DNA from: Dipylidium caninum
Taxonomy: Eukaryota > Platyhelminthes > Cestoda > Cyclophyllidea > Dipylidiidae
NCBI GenBank assembly: GCA_017562135.1
Contig: QEYB01000461.1
Location: 177,829-241,828 of the forward strand
Reading direction: 5' to 3'
DNA length: 64,000 nt
Of the stretch, positions 1 to 12,134 are shown in pieces. The first letter of the stretch is position 1, and every line of letters starts with the position of its first letter. The notes under the pieces are model-generated. The model was not told the origin of the DNA. It was given only the letters and a program-made list of their open reading frames with translations, and ran no database searches. A program made the translations under genes and the position numbers.

Positions 1-2137
1 AAAAATAGTGGGCTTTTTTGTTTTTCATGGGGCATCTTTGTACATATCACCCACGCAAACGTGTTTGCCATCTCCTTGTAATCTTAACAATTTGGCAATG
101 AAATAAAATTGAAAAGGTTCTAATGTGGATCCGTAGAATCCCTGGATGGAAAGACAATTTGAGAGGCCAGGTTATTGCCAGGGCCAGGTTTCGAGCTTCT
201 TATGACATGCCCTACGATAGTATCATCTTATACAAAGACTTTCCTTCCACGAATATCGTAGGTTTGGAGTACTTATGTTAGCTCGTAATGGGAGTGATCG
301 AGCAGATATTGAAGAACTTTTTCGAACAAAGGAGGAGGTGGGAGAATTCGATATACGTGGAAGAATGTAGGCTGCTAAAGTGTCACTAAATTCTTCACTG
401 AGAGTAAAATTAGGTATCAATGCAAACTAAGCACGAAATACCGCCACAACCATTATAAACAAAAAAATTGTTATTATCAATATTGTTAGTGTTACATCAG
501 CGTCGACGATAGCATCGACATCATCATCAGCGGTAAAAGCTACTAATAGCGCTTGTACTGATGTCTCCATCGCCGTTGGCTCGCCTCCCTATCTCCCTCC
601 TCCAATTCATCATCAGCATTAACACAGCCACCAACAGCAAGTAAATCCGGGACTATTGGTCGGAATACGCAGTGAAAGTAGCGGGGTACTACTGTATTTA
701 AGTGTAAACTCCTAATTTTCCTTTACAACCCCTTTGAAATGCACGTGGGCGGAGAAGATAATCACACCGCTCCGCATCACTTGGCCTCAGGGAAGGAACT
801 AAGTCTTAGACAGGCTAAATGCGAGATGAGTTCGGTGTAAAGTGCGCAGAACCAATTTTCCTAGGGATCTCGTTTAAATGACGTGAACTCAAAAATTGCA
901 ACAACTCTTCGAATGGGGGAGAGGCCACTCTGACCCATTGCACATGACCCCCTTACCCGTCAAAATGTAAATCGTCGACCTTGACACCGTCACGCGATAG
1001 AAAAGTGCACCGATTGCATTTTTTGCGCAAAATAATCGGTATTTTAAAACACAACATCACTACAATAGTTGGATATGAGCTGACTAAGTCAACTGCACTC
1101 GGTAGCCATAGTGGCAACGAAAATAGATACCTTTGGCCCGCGAGGTCGGCTGAATCCACTTAGAATATGCATTGGATACTAATAATAAATTATAAGTAGC
1201 ATGAGTCCTATTTCGTTTTAAGACTTTTATAAGCTAATATGAAATGGTGAATTAAGAAGAAAAATAAATTTTGAAGGCAACTCAACCTGGAGAGCTGGGA
1301 ACAAGTTCCTGGCCGCCTTCACATGCGATAGTGCGCGAAAGTGTCAGACTGTACACTGACACGTTGTCAATCAGTGCGCGCTGCCATCAATGTCTTTGTT
1401 ACGAAATTGCCTTGTGGTCTCTTTAAAGGAACCTAAGGAAAAAGAAGGTGGGAGGGGAGGGAGGGGAAGAAAAAACAATCGAGTACACTTGTCCTCAAGG
1501 TTTATAGTGCAGGAGACATCGTCCACAATATTCGAGTTTAAGTATCAACCCTTGCTCACGTGGAGCAGTCCAACCGGACTGAAAAGTGCATTCTGCTTTT
1601 GCCGACTCTGCATGGGGCAAAAAGCATAAAAAACGTAAATAAATGCACATGAACACACAGGCACACGCGAACATACACACATTATCAGTCACATCCAAAT
1701 CCACAAGATGTGTTTGTGTGTGCAAACACATGTGAGCTCGACTTTCCCGTCTCTGGGTCATATGACGAGGCTGGGACTATTTAAGTGGATGGAGTCGAGG
1801 CAGGCGGCCATAACTTCGACGTGGATAAATCACGATTTAATGGCGCATCCTGGACGCTCTCTTCTGTATTTAGTCGGTTGGATTATTGCTTTGACTCTGG
1901 CGGACGGACCAACTCAATGCAAGTTATGTTCCCCATTTTTACATTCCCCTTTGTTTCCTTTCTTGCGTCTGGGTGTGGATTAGGTTTTTTTTTAATTTAG
2001 GCAATGTTTAAACTATTGCGGGTGACAGATAGTGAGTAGATCGAATGACACCTCCTGAAGCAGTCGAGGGAAATAGGCGACCGTACGAATTGACCTATAA
2101 AACATTATAATCTTTGTCCATTTCTTCCATTTCACAG
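1..2137. other. No supported gene (left edge)
   Basis: Open frames here are short, overlap on both strands and have no recognisable domain. The interval holds scattered AT-rich sequence and short CA/TG-rich tracts near 1640-1730. I see no promoter, RNA gene or transposon relic. It could be intron or upstream sequence of the exon at 2138-2202. Confidence 0.4.
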
Positions 2138-2202
2138 TCAAAATTGGCGTCGTGGCCAACAGTACTTTTAAGGTGTATGACCATTTCAATGGAGGCCTCA
2201 TG
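2138..2202 (+). CDS. Isolated internal exon of an unrecognised gene
   Basis: A pyrimidine-rich tract ending in CACAG precedes this 65-nt stretch and a strong GTGAGT donor follows it. Between them one frame is open: two bases complete a split codon, then 21 codons read through IGVVANSTFKVYDHFNGGLM. The density of conserved-looking hydrophobic and aromatic residues and the two good splice signals suggest a real internal exon (entering phase 2 codon, leaving in phase 0). I do not recognise the family and could not find partner exons with certainty. A possible downstream piece is near 3400-3527, which ends at a GTAAGT donor. A chance pair of splice-like sites around noncoding DNA remains possible. 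Confidence 0.35.
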
Positions 2203-4938
2203 GTGAGTTTTCTTAAAAGACTACACTAAACTATGACACCTCAGTAAAGACGAAGGGGTTTGTTGGGACAAGAATTGTATTTTTGGGAGGCTGGAGTGCG
2301 AATGTATAGCAAATATGCCTGTTTTCCCAGTCATTCACGGCGTTTTTGTAGTGCCATCGTTTTTACCTGCAGCCAGTGCTATGTAAACACAAATGATACA
2401 AAGGAAATATACTCCAAAATGGGCATTTTTTTACATCCCTCCACTTGTTATTGTCATTGACATTCACGTGTCGAAACACAGGACGAAACACGTCCAACCT
2501 CGACTCGATTCAGCCTTTCGCCTTGGCGATTTCATGTCAGTCAGAACCATTGTTCCTCTGCCTTTCACACTTGGCAAGACAGTCAAAAGTTTATTCTTAA
2601 CAGCAACCATCGCCTTGAAGTAAAGTGACTGCTGACAGGAGGTAAGGAGAGTGTTGAGCCCACTTGTCATTCAGTGTTCCCCTGACTGCCCTACAATACT
2701 TCTCAAATGACCGTGGGACCAGCTTGAAAAACCTGTTTGTGACTGTGAGCAAGTAAAAGCATGACTCGTGAGAAGTCCCCACTGATGGTAAATTCACCGG
2801 CCAAGGGTCTAAACTTAATGGAAACATTCTCAGAGAGCACATGAGAACAGTGGCAGGGAGACGCGAGTCTGACGAGAGAGAGAAAGGCTGTAACTTACAG
2901 CCAGGTGATAAGAGACCTTGATAATGTCCTAGACTTACAAGATTTTTGGCTGCGAATTCGCCAAATTGACGTTTAGTACGCGAGAATCCCGTGCAGAGCC
3001 ATACATTGAGGAAGTTTGGAAGGTAATAATTAGCTACCATCCTCCGTCCAATCACTAAATGAATCCCCCAATGGTCTGTCCAGTTCTCCGAGGTGCTATA
3101 GTTACTTAAAATTATTGATTAAATCAATGATCAAACAAAAAAGCCTTCACCTTATTGCCCTGCCAACTTGGTAGGTCCTCGACTCAAAACCCGGGGTGAA
3201 CTTCGGCTCCAACCTCCTGCCCTGTCGTCCACCCGAATTTTGTGTCCAAATTTATCCTGGTACGTTGGCCGTTAGAAGGTAATATGCGTCCTTTTCACTA
3301 TCTCCCATTTACAATGTCGTCTTGAGACTACAAAAGGAACCTAATAATCTCTAATGCGGTGACTTATTTCTACGCTACTCAACCTCTACGGACAGCACTT
3401 CAGTGGATTCACCTCTCGGGATACTTAGAAGAGAAGATCGCTTACGCCCTTTTCTATCCGCGAAATTCCACTGTTGAGCCCATCTGCCTAATTGTAATGC
3501 AGGACTCTGAGACAGACAAATCTCAACGTAAGTGCCTACTGACCAAAATGAGTTTAGGTTTAATGAAAGGGGAAGAAAAGGAAGTTAAAATATTTCACGA
3601 GCCCACTGCTGTCGTGTTACTAACCCTGCATCAGTTATGTCAAGGTGGTTTGAGAGCGAAGCCTTCGTCACACTACTCCAAAAACTCCCCTGCCTTAAGT
3701 GTGTGCATATATGTGTGTGTGTGTGTTCAGGTCTTCATTCTCCTCCTCTCGCCGCATCATTGCCTGTCTCCGGCGGAAATTCGTGTTAGACTTGTAGAGA
3801 CGACACACGCCTTCAGTTAAGCCGGTGTGTAGCTGTCTAAGCCACACCTGTGACAGGGGAAAAGCGGAAAGGGACGCAATCACCGTGGTCCTGTCACATT
3901 CATAACCATGTTAAGAGAGTCGTCTCCGTAGAAGCACTTGATGCAGATGAATAAACAGACTGATGACATTAGATGTCCACTTATCGCCCGTTTATATGCA
4001 TCAACGAAGTCCACCATTGCGCCGGCGTTACAGAGGAGGAGGAGGAATTAACAAGAAATTTTCAAGGTTGCGCCACCAATGTAATAAAGCCCGCTGCAAA
4101 AGTGGTTAATTAGCCGTGCCTGGTCCAAAGTTGCGTCCTCATGCCTGGAGTCTTTACCGCTGAGAATCGGAGGAAAGTATGTCGCAGGCGGGTTCGAAAA
4201 ATACTGAACTACATGTTCGGGAAAGGGGCTTTCGGGGGACAGACTGGTATGGACATAATAATTGAGTAGTACCTCCCCGTAGGACGAAGGTGGTGAGTGA
4301 AGAAGTTGATTAAACGAAGGCAAAGTGTACTCTTGATGTCATCCGACCTTCACTGTAACTAATAAAAATAAGTAGGCAAAAATTGCGACCAGATAACAGC
4401 AAGAAAAATGTTGTTGGGACAAACTACTGTAAGTCTGTTTATGCGGTCGTTTAAGAGGTGATGAGGCACCATATCGCTCCGTAAACAGCTACCGTGGGTG
4501 AGGATTTACCAAAAACTCGAGCAATTTATGTTCTGGGCGATCGTATATCGCCTCGACCCTGGCAAATCTACTACTTCCCCCTTTAAGTACGAGGAAAAAA
4601 AGCTATGTCACCATGGGAAGTCATTCATTTTTATCACAATGATCATTTGACTGTCCTCTAACTCACATGCCGCGTAGGCAGGCCTGAGCCAAACACTATT
4701 GTCTTGCCTTGCCTTGAAACCTAAGGTAAGTCCGAACGACACGCTATTTGTTTAAAGTGAAGAAATATTTAACCGCCCTTTTAAATGGCCCACATTCATT
4801 ACCTTAATAATCAAGTATAAATAACAAATACAATGCGATTATCGAGTATTTAACTAGATATAAACTCTGATTCATTAATTATTGCCTGATTCGGTTTAAC
4901 CGATTCAATTACAAGGACTCTCGTCAATATGAAAAAGA
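2203..4938. other. No clearly supported gene; one weak exon candidate
   Basis: The + strand frame from about 3359 is open for 153 codons and has a GTAAGT donor at 3528 after a short acidic stretch (DSETDKSQ), so 3360-3527 could contain an exon. The 152-codon minus-strand frame at 2597-3055 has no domain features and looks like chance. A short GT tract lies at 3711-3726. Nothing else is recognisable. Confidence 0.3.
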
Positions 4939-5714
4939 ATGTCTCGAAATACATACACTGAAGCACTTTTCCATTGTCCAGAACTCAGTATTCCCGATGG
5001 AGTTCAGAAAATTGAACTATTTGTAGCAAGCCGAGAAAAAACTAACTTGGTATTCCTTTTCGATGAACCAATTCAGGTAAATTTTTGAATCTTTTCATTC
5101 ACAGCTCCCGTTGTACCGAACTGACTCCACTTTTTCTGAACTACAGTCCATTAAAACATCAGCGGGGATTTCTTTGAATCAAGAATTTGATGGCTTATCC
5201 ATTCACTGGCCCGGGGGTAAGTTTTAACGCATGAAACACATTCGGAATGAAATCAATCTGCCAGTAGAAAATTGTTCAGCGGTTGTAGTAATAATCATAG
5301 AAATTTTTTAACAAGATTACTTATTCAACTGGCTATTTAAGTCTTAAGTAATGGGGTTCATGACGTAGCGGGATGATGTTAATACGATTGTTTTCGTGCT
5401 TTATAGCGTTGGGATATAGGGCAGATGAGCATTGGATATACATAACGGGCCACGTTGAGTTATCTCCGCTAAGACTTAGGATACTTCACTGGCGAGATTC
5501 TGGCTTCGTAGAGACCATGGACTTCATCTTTGATCCCTCAAGAACAAATCACTCCCGATCTGAGGACCCTGACATTCGGCATATCTCCTTTCATGCCAGT
5601 CAAGATCAAATATTAAACCCGGCATCATTCTCTGTCCCTTCTGTTCCATCGTCTTACTTCATTGTGGCCCCAGTTTTGTATTTGTTCCTATATTTTGATG
5701 ACCTCATTCGGTAA
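4939..5714 (+). CDS. Gene of unknown function, at least three exons
   Basis: Exon 1 is 4939-5076 (ATG to a CAG|GTAAAT donor, 46 codons, phase 0). Exon 2 is 5147-5216 (CTACAG acceptor, GTAAGT donor, leaving phase 1). Exon 3 starts at 5407 after TTTATAG and stays open to a TAA at 5712-5714, or to a GTAAAG donor at 5711. Phases agree across both introns, the first of which is only 70 bp. The protein starts MSRNTYTEALFHCPELS and has alternating hydrophobic strands (KIELFVASREKTNLVFLF, EHWIYITGHVEL), as in a beta-rich globular domain. Near the end of exon 3 a hydrophobic run (YFIVAPVLYLFLYF) could be a membrane segment or intron read-through. I do not recognise the family. The gene may continue into the exon-like stretch at 5931-5996. 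Confidence 0.5.
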
Positions 5715-5930
5715 AGCGTCACTGGAAAAAGGCGATAAATTTTCAATTGACCAGAAAATTCCTACAATTTTGATATTTGGGATTTGTACAAAGTATCTAT
5801 ATATAGTAGACAAATATATTTACCGGAACACCCACTTTTCCTTCTTCCTTAATATTGCATTCGAGATACTAAAAAATGAAGAGATAGGTACTGAGATCGC
5901 TTCGACAGTGGCTTTCTTAATCATGATCAG

Positions 5931-5996
5931 GGGAGCTTAAAAGAATTTGCCCTAAGCATTGATGGAGAGAGTCGACATATAGAAGAAGAAGGTGTG
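5931..5996 (+). CDS. Candidate short exon between the unknown gene and the NCOA4-like gene
   Basis: A TCATGATCAG acceptor opens a 66-nt, 22-codon frame (GSLKEFALSIDGESRHIEEE...) that ends at a GTGAGT donor. It enters and leaves in phase 0. It does not fit in phase after the best donor of the preceding exon (5710), but it does fit in phase with the acceptor at 6463/6464 of the NCOA4-like gene. It may therefore be an alternative 5-prime exon of that gene, a 3-prime exon of the upstream gene through a weaker donor, or chance. Confidence 0.3.
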
Positions 5997-6463
5997 GTGA
6001 GTTTCTAGCCACCTGACTTTATAAAATTTCCCTACCTTAACAAATCTTACCATGTCATAGAGAGTGTACAGACCTGCAAATTGTAATAGTAATTGAGTGA
6101 CGCAAATTAGCACTCTTCGTGAGCTAGATTAATAGTCCAGAGGAGATAGCGCGTGACAATGACCTTTTCGAAATAAAATTACGTAGTCCTTAATATATTG
6201 CGAGCACGATTTTAATCATTAATCTGCGCACTGTTAGGGAGTTAACAGCATGGTATACCTGTTAACAAAATAATTTCTAATGCAAAAGCATTTCTATCAG
6301 CGACGTGTACAAAAAATTATTGAATAACATTAATAAACTGTTTAGTGCCCCATTAGGTTCCATTTTTGGTTATATCTGACTTCACTCCTATTTGGTTTTA
6401 CTGGGCTAAAAATGCTATCCAACCTCTGTGGTGCAAGGGTCACTCGGGTTTTTCCGATTTCAG

Positions 6464-6481
6464 GATTCGTTTTGTCTGGCG
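6464..6481 (+). promoter_or_regulatory. Splice or trans-splice acceptor just before the NCOA4-like start codon
   Basis: A pyrimidine-rich tract ending in GATTTCAG lies at 6450-6463. The next 18 bases are an open, in-frame lead-in to the ATG at 6482. This is where a 5-prime UTR intron or a spliced leader would join. The sequence alone does not tell these apart. Confidence 0.35.
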
Positions 6482-9400
6482 ATGTGTGGAAACTGCCGGG
6501 AGCCCAACTGTGCTGATTCCTGTCTTGAAAAGCTTGAAAAAACCTTGAATAAAGTGTCGGATGCTTTAAAAGAAAGCTACATTTCTACTCGAACTGATAT
6601 AACCTTGGGGTTTGGGTTTCAAGAACGTGGTCTGAGAATTCGGGAGGATGAGCTTATTCGCGAACTGGAAGCTAATTATAACCAGAACCTTATGATACTT
6701 GAAAGGCACGCTTTGTACTTTCTTACCAAGCTTGTAGGTTTGTAGGATTACTCGAATTCGCCAAAACTCGCAGCCCTTGTGAACGTAGACGCATCGTGAT
6801 GTATATTAATGAACAACTAAAGTCGTAATATTTCCTCACACATTATAGACTGGTTTATTTTAGAAAACTTGGGTTTGATAAGGAGGATCCGCAATATCCG
6901 AAAATTTCCTTCCGATGTGAGAAACTGGCATTAGAACAGAGCATTGCTTGCTATGGCAGTCTCGAAAATCGAAGTACTCGTCTTCTTTTTGTTTATTTTT
7001 TAATTCCACAGATATGTTTTGCTTTAGAAGCAAGAGTGGAGATAGAAACTTATCTCCATCCGCCGGAAATTCCCCGGCTTGGGCTCTCTCCGACAGCATG
7101 TCTGATAAGGATTTCATTAGTCCACTTGTAAAGTCTCGTGACCGTTTGAGCTTGAGCTCGGATTTATCTGGTAAGGTTTTATGAGCGGTTGGTGCTGTTT
7201 GGCCTTTCTGATCGTGTGTCTAGTACTGGGGAACCCGTGAACCCCTTTTTTCGCTTGTTTGGCCTTAAAGTTATGGAGGAACAAGCACGTTTTAGGGTTA
7301 TGATTTCTAGTTTGCATTTGTTTTTCTTCACGTAGGTAAAGCAGATTCAGGAAGTTTTGAAATTTTGGATTCTTCGACCCTATCCAATCAATCTTATTGT
7401 TGGTCTACAAATGATAAGGTATGGTTCCTGTAGTTTCGTTTTGAATTAACGCCAACTGGATATGTGGCCACGTTTTAAATGAAAAATTTTATATACACAT
7501 CTTTTTTCTTTTATATCATGATTTCTTTAGCCGGAGGCTTCGCGGTTGAATGTCCAAGTGCCACTCTTCCCTTCATTTGACGGGCCGAACTGGCTTATGA
7601 GCGGTTCTTCCTCTTCTTTGCCAAGTACGAAAGTTGATCGAATGTGTCCCATTGTTGCTGCTGACTCACGTTCGTGGCTTTGGACAGGCAATAACCGAGG
7701 AAATGATATCTTACGAGAAGATACTTATGGAAGTGACGAGGGTTTAGAAACTAAGATGAAATCTCTTATCCTGAAAGAGGGAAGCAACAAACCGGTCGAT
7801 GACATTGAATCTTCTCCGGTAGTATTTTATCATGCCTGTTGAGACGTTGGAACCTGTTTTTTTCTAAGTATACTTGATTGTTAAATCGTTGCACCTGTAC
7901 GAAGTTGGATTTTCCATTGCAAGTAAAAGCTTCAGCAGCTTATTTGGTTGACGCAAAATTTTATCAGTTTCAATGAAAGGTGTACCTTATATTCTTCCTT
8001 GATGAAAATTCGGGATTTGGTGTTTCGCCAGGTTTATTTTGTTTGACTTTCTCAATTTGCTTTGCTTTTTCTTGTGAAATTGGTTATCATACATGTTAAA
8101 ATTAGCTTGGACGATGGTTTATTTCTGCACATTTTTTTTAGAATTTCCATTAAAAATAACTAGAATAATCCTTATTCATTATTTGGTACGCAGATTTTTT
8201 TATTCACTGAAATTAGTTATCAAATATGTCTTCAATCGGCTTACGAAGTTTTTTCTTTGATGTATACCGTGGTTACAAGCTGGTGACATTTGAAGGCTTA
8301 AATGTGCACGTGGGTTCAACTCCGACCTCTAATACTTACCGTATTTTGGGCTTTCACATTATAAATAACTTGATTGTAGCCCTAATGACATGGGATATCA
8401 GTTACAAGAATTTGGATACTTTATGTTTGGGTGGATTTCCTTATGATGGAAACTTTTTGCTTTCTATCTCCTCATTCTTTATATGATTAGTAGTTGTGAG
8501 GGACTGATATCTCATCAATTCTGCTTCTTTAGGAATTTCTACAATGGTAAAATTCGCATTATTTATTGAGCCATTTGCCAGACGTCATCGTGTTGAAATT
8601 TAGTGGGCCTGTAAGAAAGCATTTACTTGGGTCGTGTCTTGTTGCACAATGCCTGTGTAATGTATATAGGCTTTTATATTTTTTCTTCTTGTTTGTAAGT
8701 CTCATGCACATTGATTATGAGTTGTTAAGTAGATGTTGTTTTTAAGATGAAAATCTCAAATATTTCCGTTATTCACAGGTACTGTTTGTAATCCCTTCTA
8801 CTAAAATCACAGAGGCTATGATACCTCCAAGAAATCCCTTTTACAGTGGCATTTTGGTGCTATGATTTTCTCTTTCGTCCTTGTTTGTGCCAAACTGGTC
8901 AAAACAGACATAGATCACGTGCATGCTTAAATCCAGGTGCCTCGCACCTGTGCCAAACTGTTTGTGTGTCTTTTCAGTTAGCGTAAATGTATTTACTGGA
9001 ATTGACACTTGAATTTATTTTTCCTTAGTTTCTTTGCAAATCGACTGATGGCGAACCACTTTGCAAATTTCTCGGAGGTTGTGCATTTCAAATGGCAAGC
9101 GATGCCTTGATGGCGTCGAAAAAGTCCTGTGTGAGGGCTTGGCTGGCTCGTCAAAGCTTGTCATTTAATGAAAAACAAATCGACTTGGAAGTTGGTCACT
9201 CATCGTCCTCGGTTCCCGAGTCCACTGTACTCATTCGACAGCTACGTGAAATTGGTAAATCTGACCCAGCTATGTGGTTGTCTAGTAAGCGGACCTATGA
9301 GATGGCATCTCATCAATCATCGGAACCAATGTTGCTTTTGACGGCCTCTTGCCAGGGCGATAATTGGAAGGAACGGTGAGTTTGTTTTGATCAAATGTTG

Positions 9401-10903
9401 TCAGGCGGTGAGATGTGAGGATTTTGTTAAGACAGTCAGCTGCTCTTATGCTCTCGAGATTTCTGTCTGAATTAGCATACTATTATTCCACTTGATTTTT
9501 TTGTGATTGAGCAACTGTTTTGTTAGACAGACAGCTCGACAGAACCCATAAAAGCCCTGTGACAACTCATGACGGCATGGTCCAGTAACAAAACCTCAAG
9601 AGGTTGAGTTGTATGTGATGCCGGCTTCAGAAACTTGTTAGATTTGCTCTTCGTAGATTAAAAGTTAAAATGTCCTCTAGTTTTTTTCACATCACATCTC
9701 GTATATCAGCATATTGGCCTAATTAATTGTCGAAAATATTGGTTGAAAAGCGTAATTTGACGCGTAATTTGGCAGACTGTTCACGACAAAGTGGAACCAA
9801 AAACAGCTTTCCTATATTTGGGCAGAGTAATTCAATTGGAATCTGAAGTGTTCAACTTTCATTACTCTTTTCCCCTCATAGCGGAAACCTCGAGCATAAA
9901 CATTTGTCTGACAGATAGTCGGCATGCAACACAACTGCGTCTTAAGTGTCATTGAAGAACATATTGATGTAACCATGTTTTCTAGCCTCATTTTCACTTA
10001 ACGACCCAAAAATTAACAAGAGCTTCTACTAACTGCCACTTTCATGTCGGATTTCGTAATTCCGAGCGACGTTTGTGTGATGCTTAACCGGATAACAGTT
10101 AGCCGTTGGTAAACATTATACTTTCGGTCCTAACATAATAAACCGCGGGAGGTACGTGCTTTTGTCGGTTATATCATCTTCATAAAGACGCGTTTTTAAT
10201 TTCGGCTTGTATGTGGTGGTGAGTTCCTGTTGTAGCCACAGTTTAACAGGCGTGGGAGAATGTGTGCACTTTGTGGCCAGAACCTGGGGTAATGGGATTG
10301 ACCGTTGGTGTTTGGAAGTGTTGCCACGTAAGCGGCTATTTGATGTTCCCTTGTCATTTTTTTGCATTATAGTTCATCTACTTTGTTCTTTTTCACAAAT
10401 AATTGCTTGTTAGGCGCCAAAGTGGTAGGTGTTGTTTAATTAACCAACCATCTGTTAACTACTACAAAATATTCACTTTTCAACTCCAATCCTGAAATTA
10501 TAAATAGTCTAACGGTACTTCAATCTAACGCATGTTTTATTACGTGGTACGCCGATAAAATGGCTTTACTTTTTTCTCCACATTCCAGTAAGAAGTAAGT
10601 TGCGAAAACAAAGTAAATTTCCCATTTTTTTTCAACATTATCAGGTGGCTGCTGAAACGTTCTGACCCGACACCCTCTGATGATTTGGATTTACACACGG
10701 TAAAGAAGTCGAAGTTGGCGAACTTCCTGTTGGACAGTCAGGAGAATTGGCAGGCTGATATTGAGGCCATCCTCTATCGTTCACCCTTCAACGGTAGGAC
10801 AGCCAATTGGCTTCAGCCAAACCGCAAAGTTGACACAATCTCCACTGGTCTGCCACCTCGTCTCTATGGCGCGCCCAACACCACCAGCGTTGGAGCCACT
10901 TAA
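6482..10903 (+). CDS. NCOA4-like ferritinophagy receptor, six exons, 463 residues
   Basis: Exons: 6482-6737, 7012-7170, 7336-7418, 7531-7818, 9029-9375 and 10645-10903. All junction phases agree and the spliced length is exactly 464 codons with the stop. Residues 1-15 carry a Cys cluster (MCGNCREPNCADSC). Residues 15-85 form a coiled coil resembling the ARA70 domain (IREDELIRELEANYNQ, then ALYFL). A low-complexity Ser-rich middle follows. Trp-Leu motifs recur at about residues 187, 215, 300, 345, 379 and 433, like the repeated WL motifs of vertebrate NCOA4. Cysteines 265, 274 and 280, in CKSTDGEPLCKFLGGC, match the Cys-x-x-EP-C-x-F-x-x-C patch of NCOA4. The C-terminal WLLKR and ILYRSPF resemble its WLLKK and WLYRTP. 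NCOA4 binds ferritin and delivers it to autophagosomes for iron release. The human protein is 614 residues, so this one is shorter. The coiled coil alone could also suit a TRIM-type protein; the WL and Cys patterns decide the call. Confidence 0.65.
7819..9028 (+). other. Intron 4 of the NCOA4-like gene
   Basis: This is a 1.2 kb T-rich intron between a TCTCCG|GTAGTA donor and a TTTTTCCTTAG acceptor. The 86-codon frame at 8226-8486 has no flanking splice signals that fit and looks like chance. Confidence 0.5.
9376..10644 (+). other. Intron 5 of the NCOA4-like gene
   Basis: This 1.27 kb intron splits an Arg codon (CG|G). The donor is GTGAGT and the acceptor is ACATTATCAG. No repeat or nested gene is visible. 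Confidence 0.5.
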
Positions 10904-12134
10904 CAACAATTCCTTCCTTCTGCTATGCACCAACTGATTGATACTCGATTTTCTCCGCATAACTAATACATCATTGTCATTTACTCTCACATCTTTCCCT
11001 TTTTTTTCATTTTGACTGTTTGATTTCTCCTTTTAGACGTTTTATGTGGCGTTGAAAATGGCCAATATTCTGGTTTACTGTCATTATTTTCACCAACTAG
11101 CTCACTCTATACAGTAAAATCTGCTCGTTTTTTCTCACATTTTTAAATTCTAATTTTATAATAAGATGCTTTTAAACCGTGTTGACGATATTTTAATAAC
11201 TAATTATGAAAAATTGTGGAGAATACGTCTGTCAGCGTGATTAATGCTAAAGGTTGGAACGAGGTTAACAGATAAATTGGCTGTTTTTTTTCGTGAGGCA
11301 GAAAAAGTGATTAAAACCGACGTTTGGCGTCAATTTTATCAAACGAAGATCAGATTGTTTTTTTTCTTCTCGTTGGTGAGTGAGGGGCGTACTTTTTGTA
11401 GGGCTTCTAGCTGTTAGTAATGCGGAAATATTTTTTTTTTGCTGTATGAAGAATGAATACGGAAGTTGGTTTGCTGTTCTCTGCAACTTCAGGCGAGGTA
11501 GCAGTAATGCGGGTGAAGGTGTGTACACAATGATGTTGCTCTCAACTCAAAAGTCTAGCAGGTCGTTCTTTTGGTTGATAGAAGTTGCATTACCGAGTGA
11601 AGCGGTCACCTATCGGTGAAAGTAGGGTCATTTTGCAGAGCATGGATTAACTTCAGCGTCAGCGGTTGAAAAACACCGGTGGTTTGCGCCTAGTTGTGCA
11701 CATTTGACTCGACTATTTCGCTCCCGCAGTCTTTTCGTATGGGCGTGGGGTATCTGGCGGAGTAATTCAGGGTGGTGAGCAACTTGAGTGTTTCTAGCCG
11801 TTGATTCGGTCTGAAGCGTTTCCACTTTGGAGAAACTGAGGAACCTTTTGGTAGCATCTAAGTGGCTCGTGCAGAACTTGACGTTCTAACATTCCTTGCG
11901 TGTTGGCAACAGTTTCTGGTTTTTTTTCTTTTCAATAGACAAATTGGAGGGCAACTGTGCCTTCTGGCTTGCTTACTTTCTTTCTACTTAGGAAATTTAA
12001 CTACGAGTAACATAAGGCAGAAGTTATTTAACTTTCATGGCATGTCAGTTGCATTGCACCCATGTTGCCTCGTTGAATATATCATTTTTATTGCTTTTCC
12101 ACAAATTAAAAATTTCGAATTTGGTCTTTTTTAG
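10904..12134. other. Intergenic stretch, with acceptor at its right end
   Basis: Several T-rich runs and short frames are present on both strands, none with a recognisable domain. The interval ends in a pyrimidine-rich acceptor (GGTCTTTTTTAG) at 12123-12134. An in-frame TAG is part of that acceptor, so the next ORF cannot extend upstream without splicing. Confidence 0.45.

Noticed and set aside
2597..3055. 152-codon minus-strand open frame
   Set aside because: No domain, no splice or promoter support, ordinary composition; other frames overlap it.
3711..3726. Short GT tract considered as a CRISPR-like or regulatory repeat
   Set aside because: It is a simple dinucleotide microsatellite; no spaced repeats occur anywhere in the window.
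6482..6737. TRIM/B-box protein as the identity of the coiled-coil exon
   Set aside because: The helix alone fits, but there is no B-box zinc pattern with His, and the downstream WL motifs and Cys patch fit NCOA4 better.
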